A stretch of DNA of 64,000 bases from Aequorivita antarctica (GTDB lineage: Bacteria; Bacteroidota; Bacteroidia; Flavobacteriales; Flavobacteriaceae): NCBI RefSeq assembly GCF_007997155.1, contig NZ_VORT01000007.1:62001-126000 (forward strand), written 5' to 3'. Both the position numbers and the translations under genes were made by a program. Positions 1 through 7,746 of the stretch are shown in pieces. Within the stretch, counting starts at the first letter, position 1, and each line of letters starts with the position of its first letter. The notes under the pieces were generated by a model. The model made no database searches. It was not told where the DNA came from and saw only the letters and a list, made by a program, of their open reading frames with translations.

Positions 1-998
1 TCAAGGCGTTCTCTAATGTGGCGAGAAGTAACAAACTTTCCGTCTTTTCCAAAGAAAGGCGAATCGTTGATAGTGAAAAGCATACTCATTGTAGGCTCGT
101 CAATAGCAATGGTTTTCAAAGCTTCTGGATTTTCAACATCGGCAACAGTATCACCAATTTCAAAACCTTCCAAGCCTACCAAGGCGCATATATCTCCTGC
201 TTTTACTTCAGCAACTTTTTTACGGCCCAAGCCTTCGAAAGTATGAAGTTCTTTAATTTTAGATTTTACTATTTTTCCGTCACGTTTAACAAGTGCAATT
301 TGCATTCCTTCTTTTAATACTCCTCTTTGTAAACGACCAATAGCGATACGGCCGGTAAAAGATGAAAAGTCTAAAGAAGTAATCAACATCTGCACATTTC
401 CCTCTTCTATTTTTGGTTCTGGGATGTGTTCCAAAACCATATCGAGTAATGGTTCAATATTATCGGTTTGGTTTTTCCAATCATCGCTCATCCAGTTGTG
501 CTTTGCAGAACCGTAAACTGTCGGGAAATCAAGCTGCCATTCTTCAGCACCTAATTCAAACATCAAGTCAAATACAGATTCATGTACTTCATCTGGGGTA
601 CAGTTTTCTTTATCCACTTTATTGATAACAACGCAAGGTTTTAAACCAAGGTCTATAGCCTTTTGCAACACAAAACGTGTTTGTGGCATAGGGCCTTCAA
701 AAGCATCTACCAAAAGTAAAACACCATCGGCCATGTTTAGAACACGTTCCACTTCACCACCAAAATCCGCGTGACCAGGAGTATCAATAATGTTTATTTT
801 AGTGTCCTTATATATAACTGAAACGTTTTTTGAGGTAATAGTAATACCGCGTTCACGCTCCAAGTCATTGTTATCCAAGATAAGATCTCCAGTATTTTCG
901 TTTTCACGAAAAATACTACAGTGGTGCATAATTTTATCAACCAGCGTGGTTTTACCGTGGTCAACGTGGGCAATAATGGCGATGTTTTTGATTTTCAT
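1..998 (-). CDS. typA: Translational GTPase TypA/BipA, N-terminal part (cut by window start)
   Basis: Ribosome-associated GTPase of the EF-G family, involved in 50S assembly and stress adaptation. About 332 of the usual ~600 residues are present; the C-terminus lies beyond base 1. Visible G-motifs in order: HVDHGKTT (P-loop, near residue 9), RERGITI (switch I), DTPGHADF (switch II), NKVDK (G4) and GSA (G5), followed by the start of the EF-Tu-like domain 2. The ATG at 998 is preceded by AGGAG, a good Shine-Dalgarno match, which fixes the start. A Bacteroidota -10-like box TACTTTTG sits at 1033-1026. Identity is very secure; TypA is told from EF-G and LepA by its length to domain 2 and the HHCS/FRENE context after the P-loop. 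Confidence 0.96.
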   Translation of the reverse strand, partial: MKIKNIAIIAHVDHGKTTLVDKIMHHCSIFRENENTGDLILDNNDLERERGITITSKNVSVIYKDTKINIIDTPGHADFGGEVERVLNMADGVLLLVDAFEGPMPQTRFVLQKAIDLGLKPCVVINKVDKENCTPDEVHESVFDLMFELGAEEWQLDFPTVYGSAKHNWMSDDWKNQTDNIEPLLDMVLEHIPEPKIEEGNVQMLITSLDFSSFTGRIAIGRLQRGVLKEGMQIALVKRDGKIVKSKIKELHTFEGLGRKKVAEVKAGDICALVGLEGFEIGDTVADVENPEALKTIAIDEPTMSMLFTINDSPFFGKDGKFVTSRHIRERL

Positions 999-1025
999 AA
1001 ACTAGCTCCTTTTTTTAAGAGGGTG

Positions 1026-1033
1026 CAAAAGTA
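1026..1033 (-). promoter_or_regulatory. -10-like box of typA promoter
   Basis: On the minus strand the box reads TACTTTTG, matching the Bacteroidota TAnnTTTG consensus, 28 bases before the typA start codon. No clear TTG is seen 19-20 bases further upstream, so it is a partial match. Confidence 0.45.
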
Positions 1034-1136
1034 GTGTTTCTAAGTGGATTAGAACTAAAAGTTGTGATTTTATTTTGATTGGAAAAACAAGATTTTAAAG
1101 TAAAAAAAGCCATATCTTTAAGTTAAATATTTAGTT

Positions 1137-2531
1137 ATGAAGACAAAACTACTATTTACACTTTTAATCTTTTGGGCTATTTCAGGGTTTGCACAGCAAT
1201 TTGGCCAACAACAGGTTATTTCTACGGAAACTGAAAAACCTTATTTATCAATCCCTTTTGATATAGACAATGATGGGTTTGTTGATATTTTAACTGCTTC
1301 TGGTGAAACTTATAAAATGAGTTGGTATCGAAATTTAGATGGTAACGGGAATTTCAGCTCAGAAATTATTATCAACGAAACTCCTGTTTATTATCTTTCA
1401 GTTGACTTTGTAGACATAGACACTGATGGTGACATGGATATTTTATATCTCAGCAATAATGCAAGTTACATTGCTTGGTTGGAAAATCTTGATGGGGCGG
1501 GAAATTTTGGAACGGAGCAAATTATAAATGAACAGGATTTTATTTCTTCAGTTAAAACCTTAGACATGGACAATGATGGGGATCAAGATTTGATTGTGGC
1601 ATTGGCCAATAGTTCTAGCGTGAAGATTGTGTGGTATGAAAACGAGAACGGACAAGGCACCTTTGGACCAGAAAATTTATTGATTCAAAATGATAATGAG
1701 TTTGCTAAAATATTACTTGAAGATATTGATAACGATGGCCTATTGGATATTTTGGCAACAGAATTTGTTTATGTTCAAGGTAAGATTTTTTGGTATAAAA
1801 ATTTAGGCAATGCAACATTTGGACCAATGCAGATTATTTATCAATTCCTATATGTACAATCCGGAGGAACTAATATTATCGGATTTGAATATGCAGATAT
1901 AAACACAGACGGAAAAAAGGATTTAATAATGACCTCTGTAGATGATAATTCCGTAGTAAGCACCCATTGGCTTGAAAACTTAGATAATCAAGGAAATTTT
2001 GGAGACCTTCAATCTATAATATTAGATTTTTATGATCAATACCTTTTTTATGATCTTGACAATGATAATGACAATGACATGCTATTATGGAATAGAGATT
2101 TAGATAATGTTTCTTGGAAAAAAAATGAAGACGGAGAAGGAACATTCGGAACACCTATTATTATAAATGCAGCAGCTGATTTTGCAAGTGACGCAAAAGC
2201 TGCAGATATTGATGGCGATGGGTGGCTTGATATTGTTTCGGCATCTGCCGGTAATAACAAATTAGCTTGGTACAAAAACAACACCTTGGGCATTTCAGAA
2301 AATGAAATTGCCAACTACCATATTTATCCAAACCCAACCAGTGGAGTTTTATATATAGAATCGAAGCTACCTATTTCACAAATTTCTGTTTTTAATCTTT
2401 TGGGTCAAAGGATTGAAACAACAATAGATAAAAAACAAATTGATCTTTCCAAAGCCGAAACGGGAGTTTACCTTTTAAAGATAGAAGATGGAAATGGAAA
2501 TTTCCAAACCCATAAAATTGTGAAGGAGTAA
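1137..2531 (+). CDS. Secreted VCBS/FG-GAP repeat protein with type IX secretion tail
   Basis: 464 residues. A Sec signal peptide (residues 1-19, ending GFA) is followed by about seven calcium-binding-type repeats of the form DxDNDGxxDIL (for example DIDNDGFVDIL, DIDTDGDMDIL, DIDGDGWLDIV). This is typical of FG-GAP/VCBS beta-propeller proteins. Residues ~392-464 form a Por secretion (T9SS type A) sorting domain starting IYPNPTSG and ending in a basic HKIVKE tail. The protein is therefore probably exported by the type IX system and anchored or released at the surface. No enzymatic motif is seen, and the ligand or role is unknown. A possible -10 box TATCTTTA lies at 1113-1120. It stands alone between typA and kdsA. 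Confidence 0.85.
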   Translation: MKTKLLFTLLIFWAISGFAQQFGQQQVISTETEKPYLSIPFDIDNDGFVDILTASGETYKMSWYRNLDGNGNFSSEIIINETPVYYLSVDFVDIDTDGDMDILYLSNNASYIAWLENLDGAGNFGTEQIINEQDFISSVKTLDMDNDGDQDLIVALANSSSVKIVWYENENGQGTFGPENLLIQNDNEFAKILLEDIDNDGLLDILATEFVYVQGKIFWYKNLGNATFGPMQIIYQFLYVQSGGTNIIGFEYADINTDGKKDLIMTSVDDNSVVSTHWLENLDNQGNFGDLQSIILDFYDQYLFYDLDNDNDNDMLLWNRDLDNVSWKKNEDGEGTFGTPIIINAAADFASDAKAADIDGDGWLDIVSASAGNNKLAWYKNNTLGISENEIANYHIYPNPTSGVLYIESKLPISQISVFNLLGQRIETTIDKKQIDLSKAETGVYLLKIEDGNGNFQTHKIVKE

Positions 2532-2562
2532 TTCTTAGAAAACTTCCATTGCGTTTTCAAAG

Positions 2563-2592
2563 TTGAGCGAAAGAAGCTTTTAACTACCTTTG
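2563..2592 (+). promoter_or_regulatory. Promoter of kdsA
   Basis: TTG at 2563-2565, a 19-base spacer, and TACCTTTG at 2585-2592 match the Bacteroidota sigma-ABfr consensus well. Predicted transcription starts near 2599, leaving a leader of about 14 nt before the ATG at 2613. Confidence 0.65.
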
Positions 2593-2612
2593 TATTAAAA
2601 TAAGCTTTTACG

Positions 2613-3431
2613 ATGCAACTGAATAAAATCCCAAAAATAAAACACACAACCTCTAACAATTTTTTCCTCCTCGCTGGCCCCTGCGCCATTGAAAGTGAAG
2701 AAATGGCTATGCAGATTGCAGAAAAGATTGTGAAAATTACCGACAAGCTCGAAATCCCTTATATTTTCAAGGGAAGTTTTAAGAAAGCAAACCGAAGCCG
2801 GATTGATAGTTTTACAGGAATTGGCGATGAAAAAGCCTTGAAAATACTTCGAAAAGTTTCCGAAACTTTCGATATCCCCACCGTTACCGATATTCACGAA
2901 GTGAGCGATGCGGCAATGGCTGCGGAATATGTGGATGTGTTACAAATACCCGCATTCTTGGTACGCCAAACCGATTTGGTAGTTGCCGCTGCGAATACCG
3001 GAAAAGTTGTGAACTTGAAAAAAGGCCAATTCATGAGCCCGGAAAGTATGAAACACGCCGTGACTAAAGTAACTGATTGCAACAATGAGCAAGTGCTAAT
3101 TACGGACCGCGGGACCATGTTCGGTTACCAAGATATGATTGTTGATTTCCGTGGAATCCCCACAATGAAACAATATGCTCCCGTTGTTTTGGACGTAACC
3201 CATAGCTTGCAACAGCCCAACCAAAGTGCTGGTGTTACAGGTGGTAGACCCGAAATGATATCAACCATTGCCCGTGCAGGAATCGCAACTGGTGTAGATG
3301 GCATCTTTATAGAAACCCACTTTGACCCTGCAAACGCCAAAAGCGATGGCGCCAATATGCTCAATTTAAATCTACTCGAAAAACTTTTGACAGATCTTGT
3401 TGCTATTCGCAAAACCATTAACCAACTTTAA
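2613..3431 (+). CDS. kdsA: 3-deoxy-8-phosphooctulonate synthase (KDO-8-P synthase)
   Basis: Condenses phosphoenolpyruvate with arabinose-5-phosphate to KDO-8-phosphate for lipid A core synthesis in the cytoplasm. 272 residues, close to the family's usual 270-285. The AGPCAIESEE motif near residue 21 contains the cysteine used as metal ligand in the metal-dependent class (as in Aquifex). Other class signatures are KGSFKKANRSR, TDIHE, DVLQIPAFL, TDRGTMFGYQDMIVDFR and FIETHFDP. Its promoter is directly upstream and a strong terminator follows at 3455-3486, so it is probably monocistronic. Identification is firm. Confidence 0.96.
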   Translation: MQLNKIPKIKHTTSNNFFLLAGPCAIESEEMAMQIAEKIVKITDKLEIPYIFKGSFKKANRSRIDSFTGIGDEKALKILRKVSETFDIPTVTDIHEVSDAAMAAEYVDVLQIPAFLVRQTDLVVAAANTGKVVNLKKGQFMSPESMKHAVTKVTDCNNEQVLITDRGTMFGYQDMIVDFRGIPTMKQYAPVVLDVTHSLQQPNQSAGVTGGRPEMISTIARAGIATGVDGIFIETHFDPANAKSDGANMLNLNLLEKLLTDLVAIRKTINQL

Positions 3432-3454
3432 TCCAAAATAATATTTTAAAAACA

Positions 3455-3486
3455 AGAGCCCTGCCAGCGTTTTGCTGGCAGGGCTC
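3455..3486 (+). terminator. Rho-independent terminator after kdsA
   Basis: A perfect 14-bp stem (AGAGCCCTGCCAGC against its complement) with a 4-base loop starts 24 bases after the kdsA stop. It is followed by only a short T-poor stretch. Confidence 0.8.
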
Positions 3487-3534
3487 TTCGGCTAAAAACA
3501 AAACTTTTTAAAATAAGAAATGTTGATTTTCAAT

Positions 3535-3639
3535 AAAAAAGCTGCTCACTTTTAGGGAACAGCAGTTAACCTTATTGCTTATAAAACTCCCCAACTAAAT
3601 AAGTATTCAAATATCGGGCTAAAAACCATTACCAATCAA
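3535..3639 (-). ncRNA. Candidate small RNA gene, copy 1 of 3
   Basis: Minus-strand unit: TTG at 3639-3637, a 21-base spacer, GATATTTG at 3615-3608, then a short conserved core (TTGGGGAGTT). It ends in a hairpin (CTGCT...AGCAG) followed by a T-run at 3540-3535. The predicted transcript is about 65 nt. The same order of promoter, core and terminator recurs in two more copies directly downstream. No open reading frame is conserved. The family is not recognised. Confidence 0.5.
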
Positions 3640-3697
3640 GAGGGAAATCCCCCATTTTTCTTAAGGGTTTTTCCTGTTTTTCAATAGATTACAAAAG

Positions 3698-3801
3698 AAA
3701 AAAGCTGTCCCGAAACGAAACAGCCTTTTTCAATTATTGCATCATTAACTCCCCAATTAATTTGCTGATGTAAAGATGCGAAGAACCACAAAGCCAGTCA
3801 A
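3698..3801 (-). ncRNA. Candidate small RNA gene, copy 2 of 3
   Basis: Minus-strand unit: TTG at 3801-3799, an exact 20-base spacer, CATCTTTA at 3778-3771, the core AATTAATTGGGGAGTTAAT, and a terminator hairpin GCTGT...ACAGC followed by six T. Predicted transcript ~65-70 nt. The block just upstream of the promoter (3802-3838) is inverted relative to copies 1 and 3. Confidence 0.52.
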
Positions 3802-3882
3802 GAGGAAAAACCCTGTTTTTCATGGGGGATTTCCCCCTTTTTTGGCTTTTAATAAAAACCTGAAATTATTTTCACTTAAATA

Positions 3883-3985
3883 AAAAAGGTTGCCCATTGC
3901 GGACAACCTTCACAAATCACTATTTATTAACTCCCCAATTAATGTCTAGTGGCACAAAGATGCAGCATAAAACAACACGGGTCAA
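3883..3985 (-). ncRNA. Candidate small RNA gene, copy 3 of 3
   Basis: Minus-strand unit: TTG at 3985-3983, a 20-base spacer, CATCTTTG at 3962-3955, the core ATTAATTGGGGAGTTAAT, and a 10-bp terminator stem (AAGGTTGTCC...GGGCAACCTT) followed by six T. Upstream of the promoter lies the paired GGGAAATCCCCC / AAGGGTTTTTCC block shared with copy 1. That block may be an activator site. This is the best-preserved copy. Confidence 0.55.
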
Positions 3986-4097
3986 GAGGGAAATCCCCCA
4001 TTTTTTTTAAGGGTTTTTCCTGTTTTTCATCATTTATTAGCCATAACAGTCCTAAATTATTTTAATGATTAATTTGCAGGATAACTATTTTTAGATT

Positions 4098-4116
4098 TAC
4101 TTTGTTTTTCAAAGTA
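4098..4116 (+). promoter_or_regulatory. Palindromic operator overlapping the promoter of the wHTH operon
   Basis: TACTTTG, 5 bases, CAAAGTA: a perfect inverted repeat whose left arm is also the -10 box (TTACTTTG). The ATG at 4124 lies only 8 bases after it. The same palindrome recurs at 5057-5075 before creD. It is probably the binding site of the wHTH protein encoded between the two copies. Confidence 0.7.
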
Positions 4117-4123
4117 CTTTATT

Positions 4124-4732
4124 ATGAGTGAAAAAGATTATTTAAAAGACATAAGCGAGATAAAGAATTTAATGGACCGCTCCTCCCGGTTTATTTCGCT
4201 CAGTGGGCTATCCGGTATTTTTGCGGGAATCTATGCTATAATTGGAGCAACGCTTGCGTATATATACCTCTTCCCAAAACCTGGAGAATATCTTACACTC
4301 TATAGTTGGAATTTTAAACTTTTACTAATCCTCTTGGCTTCTGTTCTTGTGCTCAGTATAATTACTGCCTATCTTTTGACTACACGACGAGCAAAAAGAA
4401 ACAATGAAAAAATTTGGGACACCACCACCCGCCGTTTACTGATCAACTTTTTAATTCCCTTGGTTACTGGTGGAATCTATATCATTATAAAGTTAAATAG
4501 CCAGCATTACGGGCTTACCGCTTCGTTGATGCTAATCTTTTACGGACTTGCACTCGTAAACGCTTCAAAATACACCATTGGCAACGTAAAGTATTTAGGC
4601 TACGCTCAAATAATTATCGGACTCATCTGCGCCGCGCTACCGGGCTACGGCCTGTGGTTCTGGCTCTTGGGATTCGGACTTTTCCACGTTATTTACGGAA
4701 GCATTATGTATTTAAAAGAACAAAAAAACTAA
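4124..4732 (+). CDS. Six-TM membrane protein of a wHTH/CreD-type operon
   Basis: 202 residues with about six hydrophobic segments (near 28-50, 65-87, 105-123, 130-147, 153-172, 176-195) and a charged cytoplasmic start. No catalytic motif is visible. In many Bacteroidota an integral membrane protein of this kind precedes a small winged-helix regulator, and creD follows, exactly as here. The downstream regulator starts 2 bases after this stop, so the two are co-translated or at least co-transcribed. The role is unknown; it may sense envelope state for the regulator. Confidence 0.75.
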   Translation: MSEKDYLKDISEIKNLMDRSSRFISLSGLSGIFAGIYAIIGATLAYIYLFPKPGEYLTLYSWNFKLLLILLASVLVLSIITAYLLTTRRAKRNNEKIWDTTTRRLLINFLIPLVTGGIYIIIKLNSQHYGLTASLMLIFYGLALVNASKYTIGNVKYLGYAQIIIGLICAALPGYGLWFWLLGFGLFHVIYGSIMYLKEQKN

Positions 4733-4734
4733 GC

Positions 4735-5034
4735 GTGGGGATAATTGACAACATAAACAAACTGTTCGATCACCGCATCAGGCTGGGAATTATGAGCATA
4801 CTTGCGGTAAACGAGGATGCAGATTTCAATCGCCTTAAGGAATTGCTGGACGTTACCGATGGCAATCTGGCCAGCCACCTAAAAGCGCTGGAACAGGCCG
4901 AATATATTTTGGTCGAAAAAAGTTTTGTGGGAAGAAAGCCTAATACCCGTTACAGCGCTTCGAAGCTTGGGCGAGCAGCATTTAGAAAACATATTGAAGC
5001 TTTGGAAAAACTAATTCAAAAACCCAAAAAATAA
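4735..5034 (+). CDS. Winged-helix transcriptional regulator (MarR/ArsR-like)
   Basis: 99 residues from a GTG start at 4735, two bases after the previous stop. An in-frame ATG at 4654 would add 27 residues that merely overlap the upstream gene, so GTG is preferred. The whole protein is one winged-helix domain: FDHRIRLGIMSIL, DFNRLKELLDVTDGNLASHLKALE (recognition helix), then a wing with VEKSFVGRKPNTRYSAS. It resembles the small Bacteroidota wHTH regulators paired with membrane proteins. Perfect palindromes TACTTTG-N5-CAAAGTA flank it at 4098 and 5057, suggesting that it represses both its own operon and creD. Confidence 0.85.
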   Translation: MGIIDNINKLFDHRIRLGIMSILAVNEDADFNRLKELLDVTDGNLASHLKALEQAEYILVEKSFVGRKPNTRYSASKLGRAAFRKHIEALEKLIQKPKK

Positions 5035-5056
5035 CATTTATATTTTTTTATCAATT

Positions 5057-5075
5057 TACTTTGAAAATCAAAGTA
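5057..5075 (+). promoter_or_regulatory. Palindromic operator upstream of creD
   Basis: TACTTTG-AAAAT-CAAAGTA, the same perfect palindrome as at 4098-4116 but with a different spacer sequence. It lies 59 bases before the creD start and includes a -10-like TTACTTTG. Confidence 0.7.
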
Positions 5076-5133
5076 CTTTATAAATAAATAATTAACTATA
5101 AACTTTTAAAAACAAACTATAAACACAAAAATT

Positions 5134-6480
5134 ATGGAACAGAAAAAAAGTAGATTCAGCAACTGGATGCGCAACTCTATTACCGCAAGAATGTTGGTGG
5201 TTGGGTTTTTATTATTAGTACTCTTGATTCCTTTGGAGTTTGTAAAATCGCTCATAAACGAAAGAGCTTACAGGCAAGAAGAGGTTGTAAAAGAGATAAA
5301 TGAAAAATGGGGAAATGAAGTATTGCTATCTGGCCCTATTGTGAAAATTCCCTACAAAGTAATTTCTGAAGAAAAAATCTTCAATGAAAAAAGCAATTCC
5401 TATTACACAAAAACGAAGGAAACAGTAGAGAACGCTTACTTCTTTCCAGACAAACTCAATATCGTTTCACAAGTTGATACAAAACCGTTGAACCGAAGCA
5501 TTTACGAATCAGTCGTTTATTCAGCAGCCATCGACGTAAAAGGAAATTTTCCGAAAATTGATTTTTCAGACACTGATATTGCTGATGAAAATATACTGTG
5601 GGAAAAAGCTATCGTTCTTCTGAAAACTTCCAATTTAAAAGGTATAAAAACCACTCCTATCGTGAACCTTGCTTCCGAATCACTTTTAATGACGCCACAG
5701 TATTCCACGGAATATTTGAACACCATTCAAAGCAATTATATTGCAAACGCTAAAGAAATGTTTGTGGAACCACTAGCTTTTTCATTCGACTTAAAGATTA
5801 ACGGCAGCGAGAGCCTGAAGTTTTTACCCATTGGGAAAGAAACCGACGCCACTATGAAATCCAACTGGCACTCCCCTAGTTTTGACGGCAATTTTTTGCC
5901 GGAAGATACCAACAAGGAAATCAGCGAAGACGGTTTTACAGCAAACTGGCGTATATTGCAAATAAACCGACAGTTTGAGCAATCATTTTTTGGGCACCTT
6001 CCTGATCTTTCTTCTTCCTCTTTTGGCACCAAACTTATCATTCCTGTGGACGAGTATCAAAAAAGCGAACGCACGGCCAAATACGGTTTTATGGTTATTG
6101 GGCTAACGCTACTTGTATTTTTATTGATTCAATTAGTTAGTAAAATTTACATCCACCCATTTCAATATGTCATGATTGGTTTGGCGTTAGTGATGTTTTA
6201 TACCCTGCTGATTTCAATTTCAGAACACAGCAACTTTTTTAAAGCTTATGCCATTGCTGCGTTCTCGGTACTCGCACTTATAACGGTTTACTCCCGTGCC
6301 ATTTTAAAAGGGTTTAAATTTCCCTTGCTCATCTGCGGCTCGTTGGCTTCCTTATACGGTTTTATATACGTAATTATTCAGTTGGAAAACTATGCGCTAT
6401 TAGTTGGCAGTATTGGTCTATTCTTGATTTTAGCAATCATAATGTTTGCCTCACGGCGGATTGATTGGAATAACGAATAA
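5134..6480 (+). CDS. creD: Cell envelope integrity protein CreD-like
   Basis: 448 residues, the normal CreD length. There is one TM segment near residues 18-38, a large periplasmic domain (~40-310) and a C-terminal bundle of five to six TM helices (from ~315). Family-type sequence includes VEFVKSLINERAYRQEE after TM1, LSGPIVKIPY, and LPIGKETDATMKSNWHSPSFDGNFLPE. CreD is an inner-membrane protein linked to envelope stress and, in gammaproteobacteria, to beta-lactam response; its biochemical function is unknown. Here the operator palindrome upstream ties it to the adjacent wHTH regulator rather than to CreBC. Confidence 0.9.
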   Translation: MEQKKSRFSNWMRNSITARMLVVGFLLLVLLIPLEFVKSLINERAYRQEEVVKEINEKWGNEVLLSGPIVKIPYKVISEEKIFNEKSNSYYTKTKETVENAYFFPDKLNIVSQVDTKPLNRSIYESVVYSAAIDVKGNFPKIDFSDTDIADENILWEKAIVLLKTSNLKGIKTTPIVNLASESLLMTPQYSTEYLNTIQSNYIANAKEMFVEPLAFSFDLKINGSESLKFLPIGKETDATMKSNWHSPSFDGNFLPEDTNKEISEDGFTANWRILQINRQFEQSFFGHLPDLSSSSFGTKLIIPVDEYQKSERTAKYGFMVIGLTLLVFLLIQLVSKIYIHPFQYVMIGLALVMFYTLLISISEHSNFFKAYAIAAFSVLALITVYSRAILKGFKFPLLICGSLASLYGFIYVIIQLENYALLVGSIGLFLILAIIMFASRRIDWNNE

Positions 6481-6645
6481 TATTAACTCAGTAAAATTAA
6501 TTTAAGGTTACGGTCCATATTTATTGCATTCACTATGAATGAAATATTAAATGGAGAAGGTATATTTATAATACAATTGATATATGTATTCTCTCAAAAC
6601 TGGGCCGGCCTTTTATTTTTCAGAAACGAAAACATTTCAAAAAAT

Positions 6646-7311
6646 ATGAAAATGAAGAATTTCAAAATTCGGCTAAATCGTAACTTCTTATTTAAAATTG
6701 TTTCACTGTTCATCGGCAGTATATTGATCGTTTTAAGCGTAGTGAATGTTTATATTTCAGTATCAACGAGCGATAAATTATATGATGACACCGCCTCAAT
6801 TCCATATAATAAAGTGGGATTGCTTTTGGGAACTGCCAAACACATGAATAACAATGCTTTAAACCCATATTATCAATTTCGTGTAGATGCCGCTGTGGAA
6901 CTCTACAAAGCTGGAAAAATTGAATTTATATTGGTTAGCGGTGACAATAGTTTAAAAACATACAACGAACCTTTAAAGTTTAAAGAAGACTTAATGAAAG
7001 AAGGGATTCCCGAAAATAAAATCTATTTGGATTACGCCGGTTTTAGAACATTGGCATCAGTGGTGAGGGCAAAAAAAGTTTTTGGAATTAACAAGCTTAC
7101 AATCATATCGCAAAAATCACACAATGAACGCGCCTTGTTTTTGGCCAAACATTTTAATATAGAAGCGGTGGGTTTTAATGCCCAAAATGTTTATGGTAAA
7201 AATTCCATCAGAACCCGAATCCGTGGGTCTTTTGCAAAGGTCAAAGCTGTTTTGGATATCATCTTCAACGTTGAACCCAAATATCTGGGCGAGCCCATAA
7301 AAATAAAATGA
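6646..7311 (+). CDS. SanA/YdcF-like DUF218 membrane-anchored protein
   Basis: About 221 residues from the ATG at 6646, which gives a sensible single TM anchor (residues ~12-34). An upstream in-frame ATG at 6535 would place 37 unrelated residues before the anchor. The DUF218 fold is seen in GLLLGTAKHMNNNALNPYYQFRV, ILVSGDN, YNEPLKF, IYLDYAGFRTLASVVRAK and TIISQKSHNERALFLA. This matches SanA (vancomycin-exclusion) proteins, which affect envelope permeability. The stop overlaps the start of the DUF2809 gene by four bases (ATGA), so the two are translationally coupled. Confidence 0.85.
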   Translation: MKMKNFKIRLNRNFLFKIVSLFIGSILIVLSVVNVYISVSTSDKLYDDTASIPYNKVGLLLGTAKHMNNNALNPYYQFRVDAAVELYKAGKIEFILVSGDNSLKTYNEPLKFKEDLMKEGIPENKIYLDYAGFRTLASVVRAKKVFGINKLTIISQKSHNERALFLAKHFNIEAVGFNAQNVYGKNSIRTRIRGSFAKVKAVLDIIFNVEPKYLGEPIKIK

Positions 7312-7703
7312 GCACACATTTTAATTTGAAGTATTTAATGGTTTCAATAATTCTATTCTTAATAGAAATAGCCATCGCCATTCTACACTTCAACCCTTTC
7401 ATAAGAGGGTTTTTAGGAGATGTTCTGGTTGTATTGCTACTGTATTCATTCCTGAAAATTTTCATTAGAAACAATGTTGTCAAAATTGCGGTTTCGGTTT
7501 TGTCTTTTGCCTTTTTCGTGGAATTTTTGCAATATTTCAAGCTTGCGAAAATATTGAATATCCAATCGGAAGTATTGCTGATTGTCCTCGGGGCAGTATT
7601 TGATGTTTGGGATCTTGTTGCTTATTTTATTGGCTTTCTTATAATTTTAGTGCTGGAAAAACTTTTTCATAAAAATACACATCAGTATTTTTCAATATTT
7701 TAA
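7308..7703 (+). CDS. DUF2809 family membrane protein
   Basis: 131 residues with four predicted TM helices. It has the family's pattern of RGFLGDVLVVLLLYSF near residue 35 and VEFLQ plus a WDLVAYFIG segment near the end. DUF2809 proteins are small integral membrane proteins of unknown function. Translation is coupled to the SanA-like gene by a 4-base overlap, as in other Bacteroidota where these two travel together. Confidence 0.85.
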   Translation: MSTHFNLKYLMVSIILFLIEIAIAILHFNPFIRGFLGDVLVVLLLYSFLKIFIRNNVVKIAVSVLSFAFFVEFLQYFKLAKILNIQSEVLLIVLGAVFDVWDLVAYFIGFLIILVLEKLFHKNTHQYFSIF

Positions 7704-7746
7704 TATTTATTCTAATTTGCAACATCATAAGCTTCAGCTCCAAGAT

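Noticed and set aside
2048-2314. Minus-strand reading frames inside the VCBS gene and other genes
   Set aside because: They are shadows of clear coding sequence on the other strand; no signal, domain or promoter supports them.
3430-4080. Protein-coding potential of the kdsA-wHTH gap
   Set aside because: No frame is conserved among the three units; conservation follows promoters and hairpins instead.
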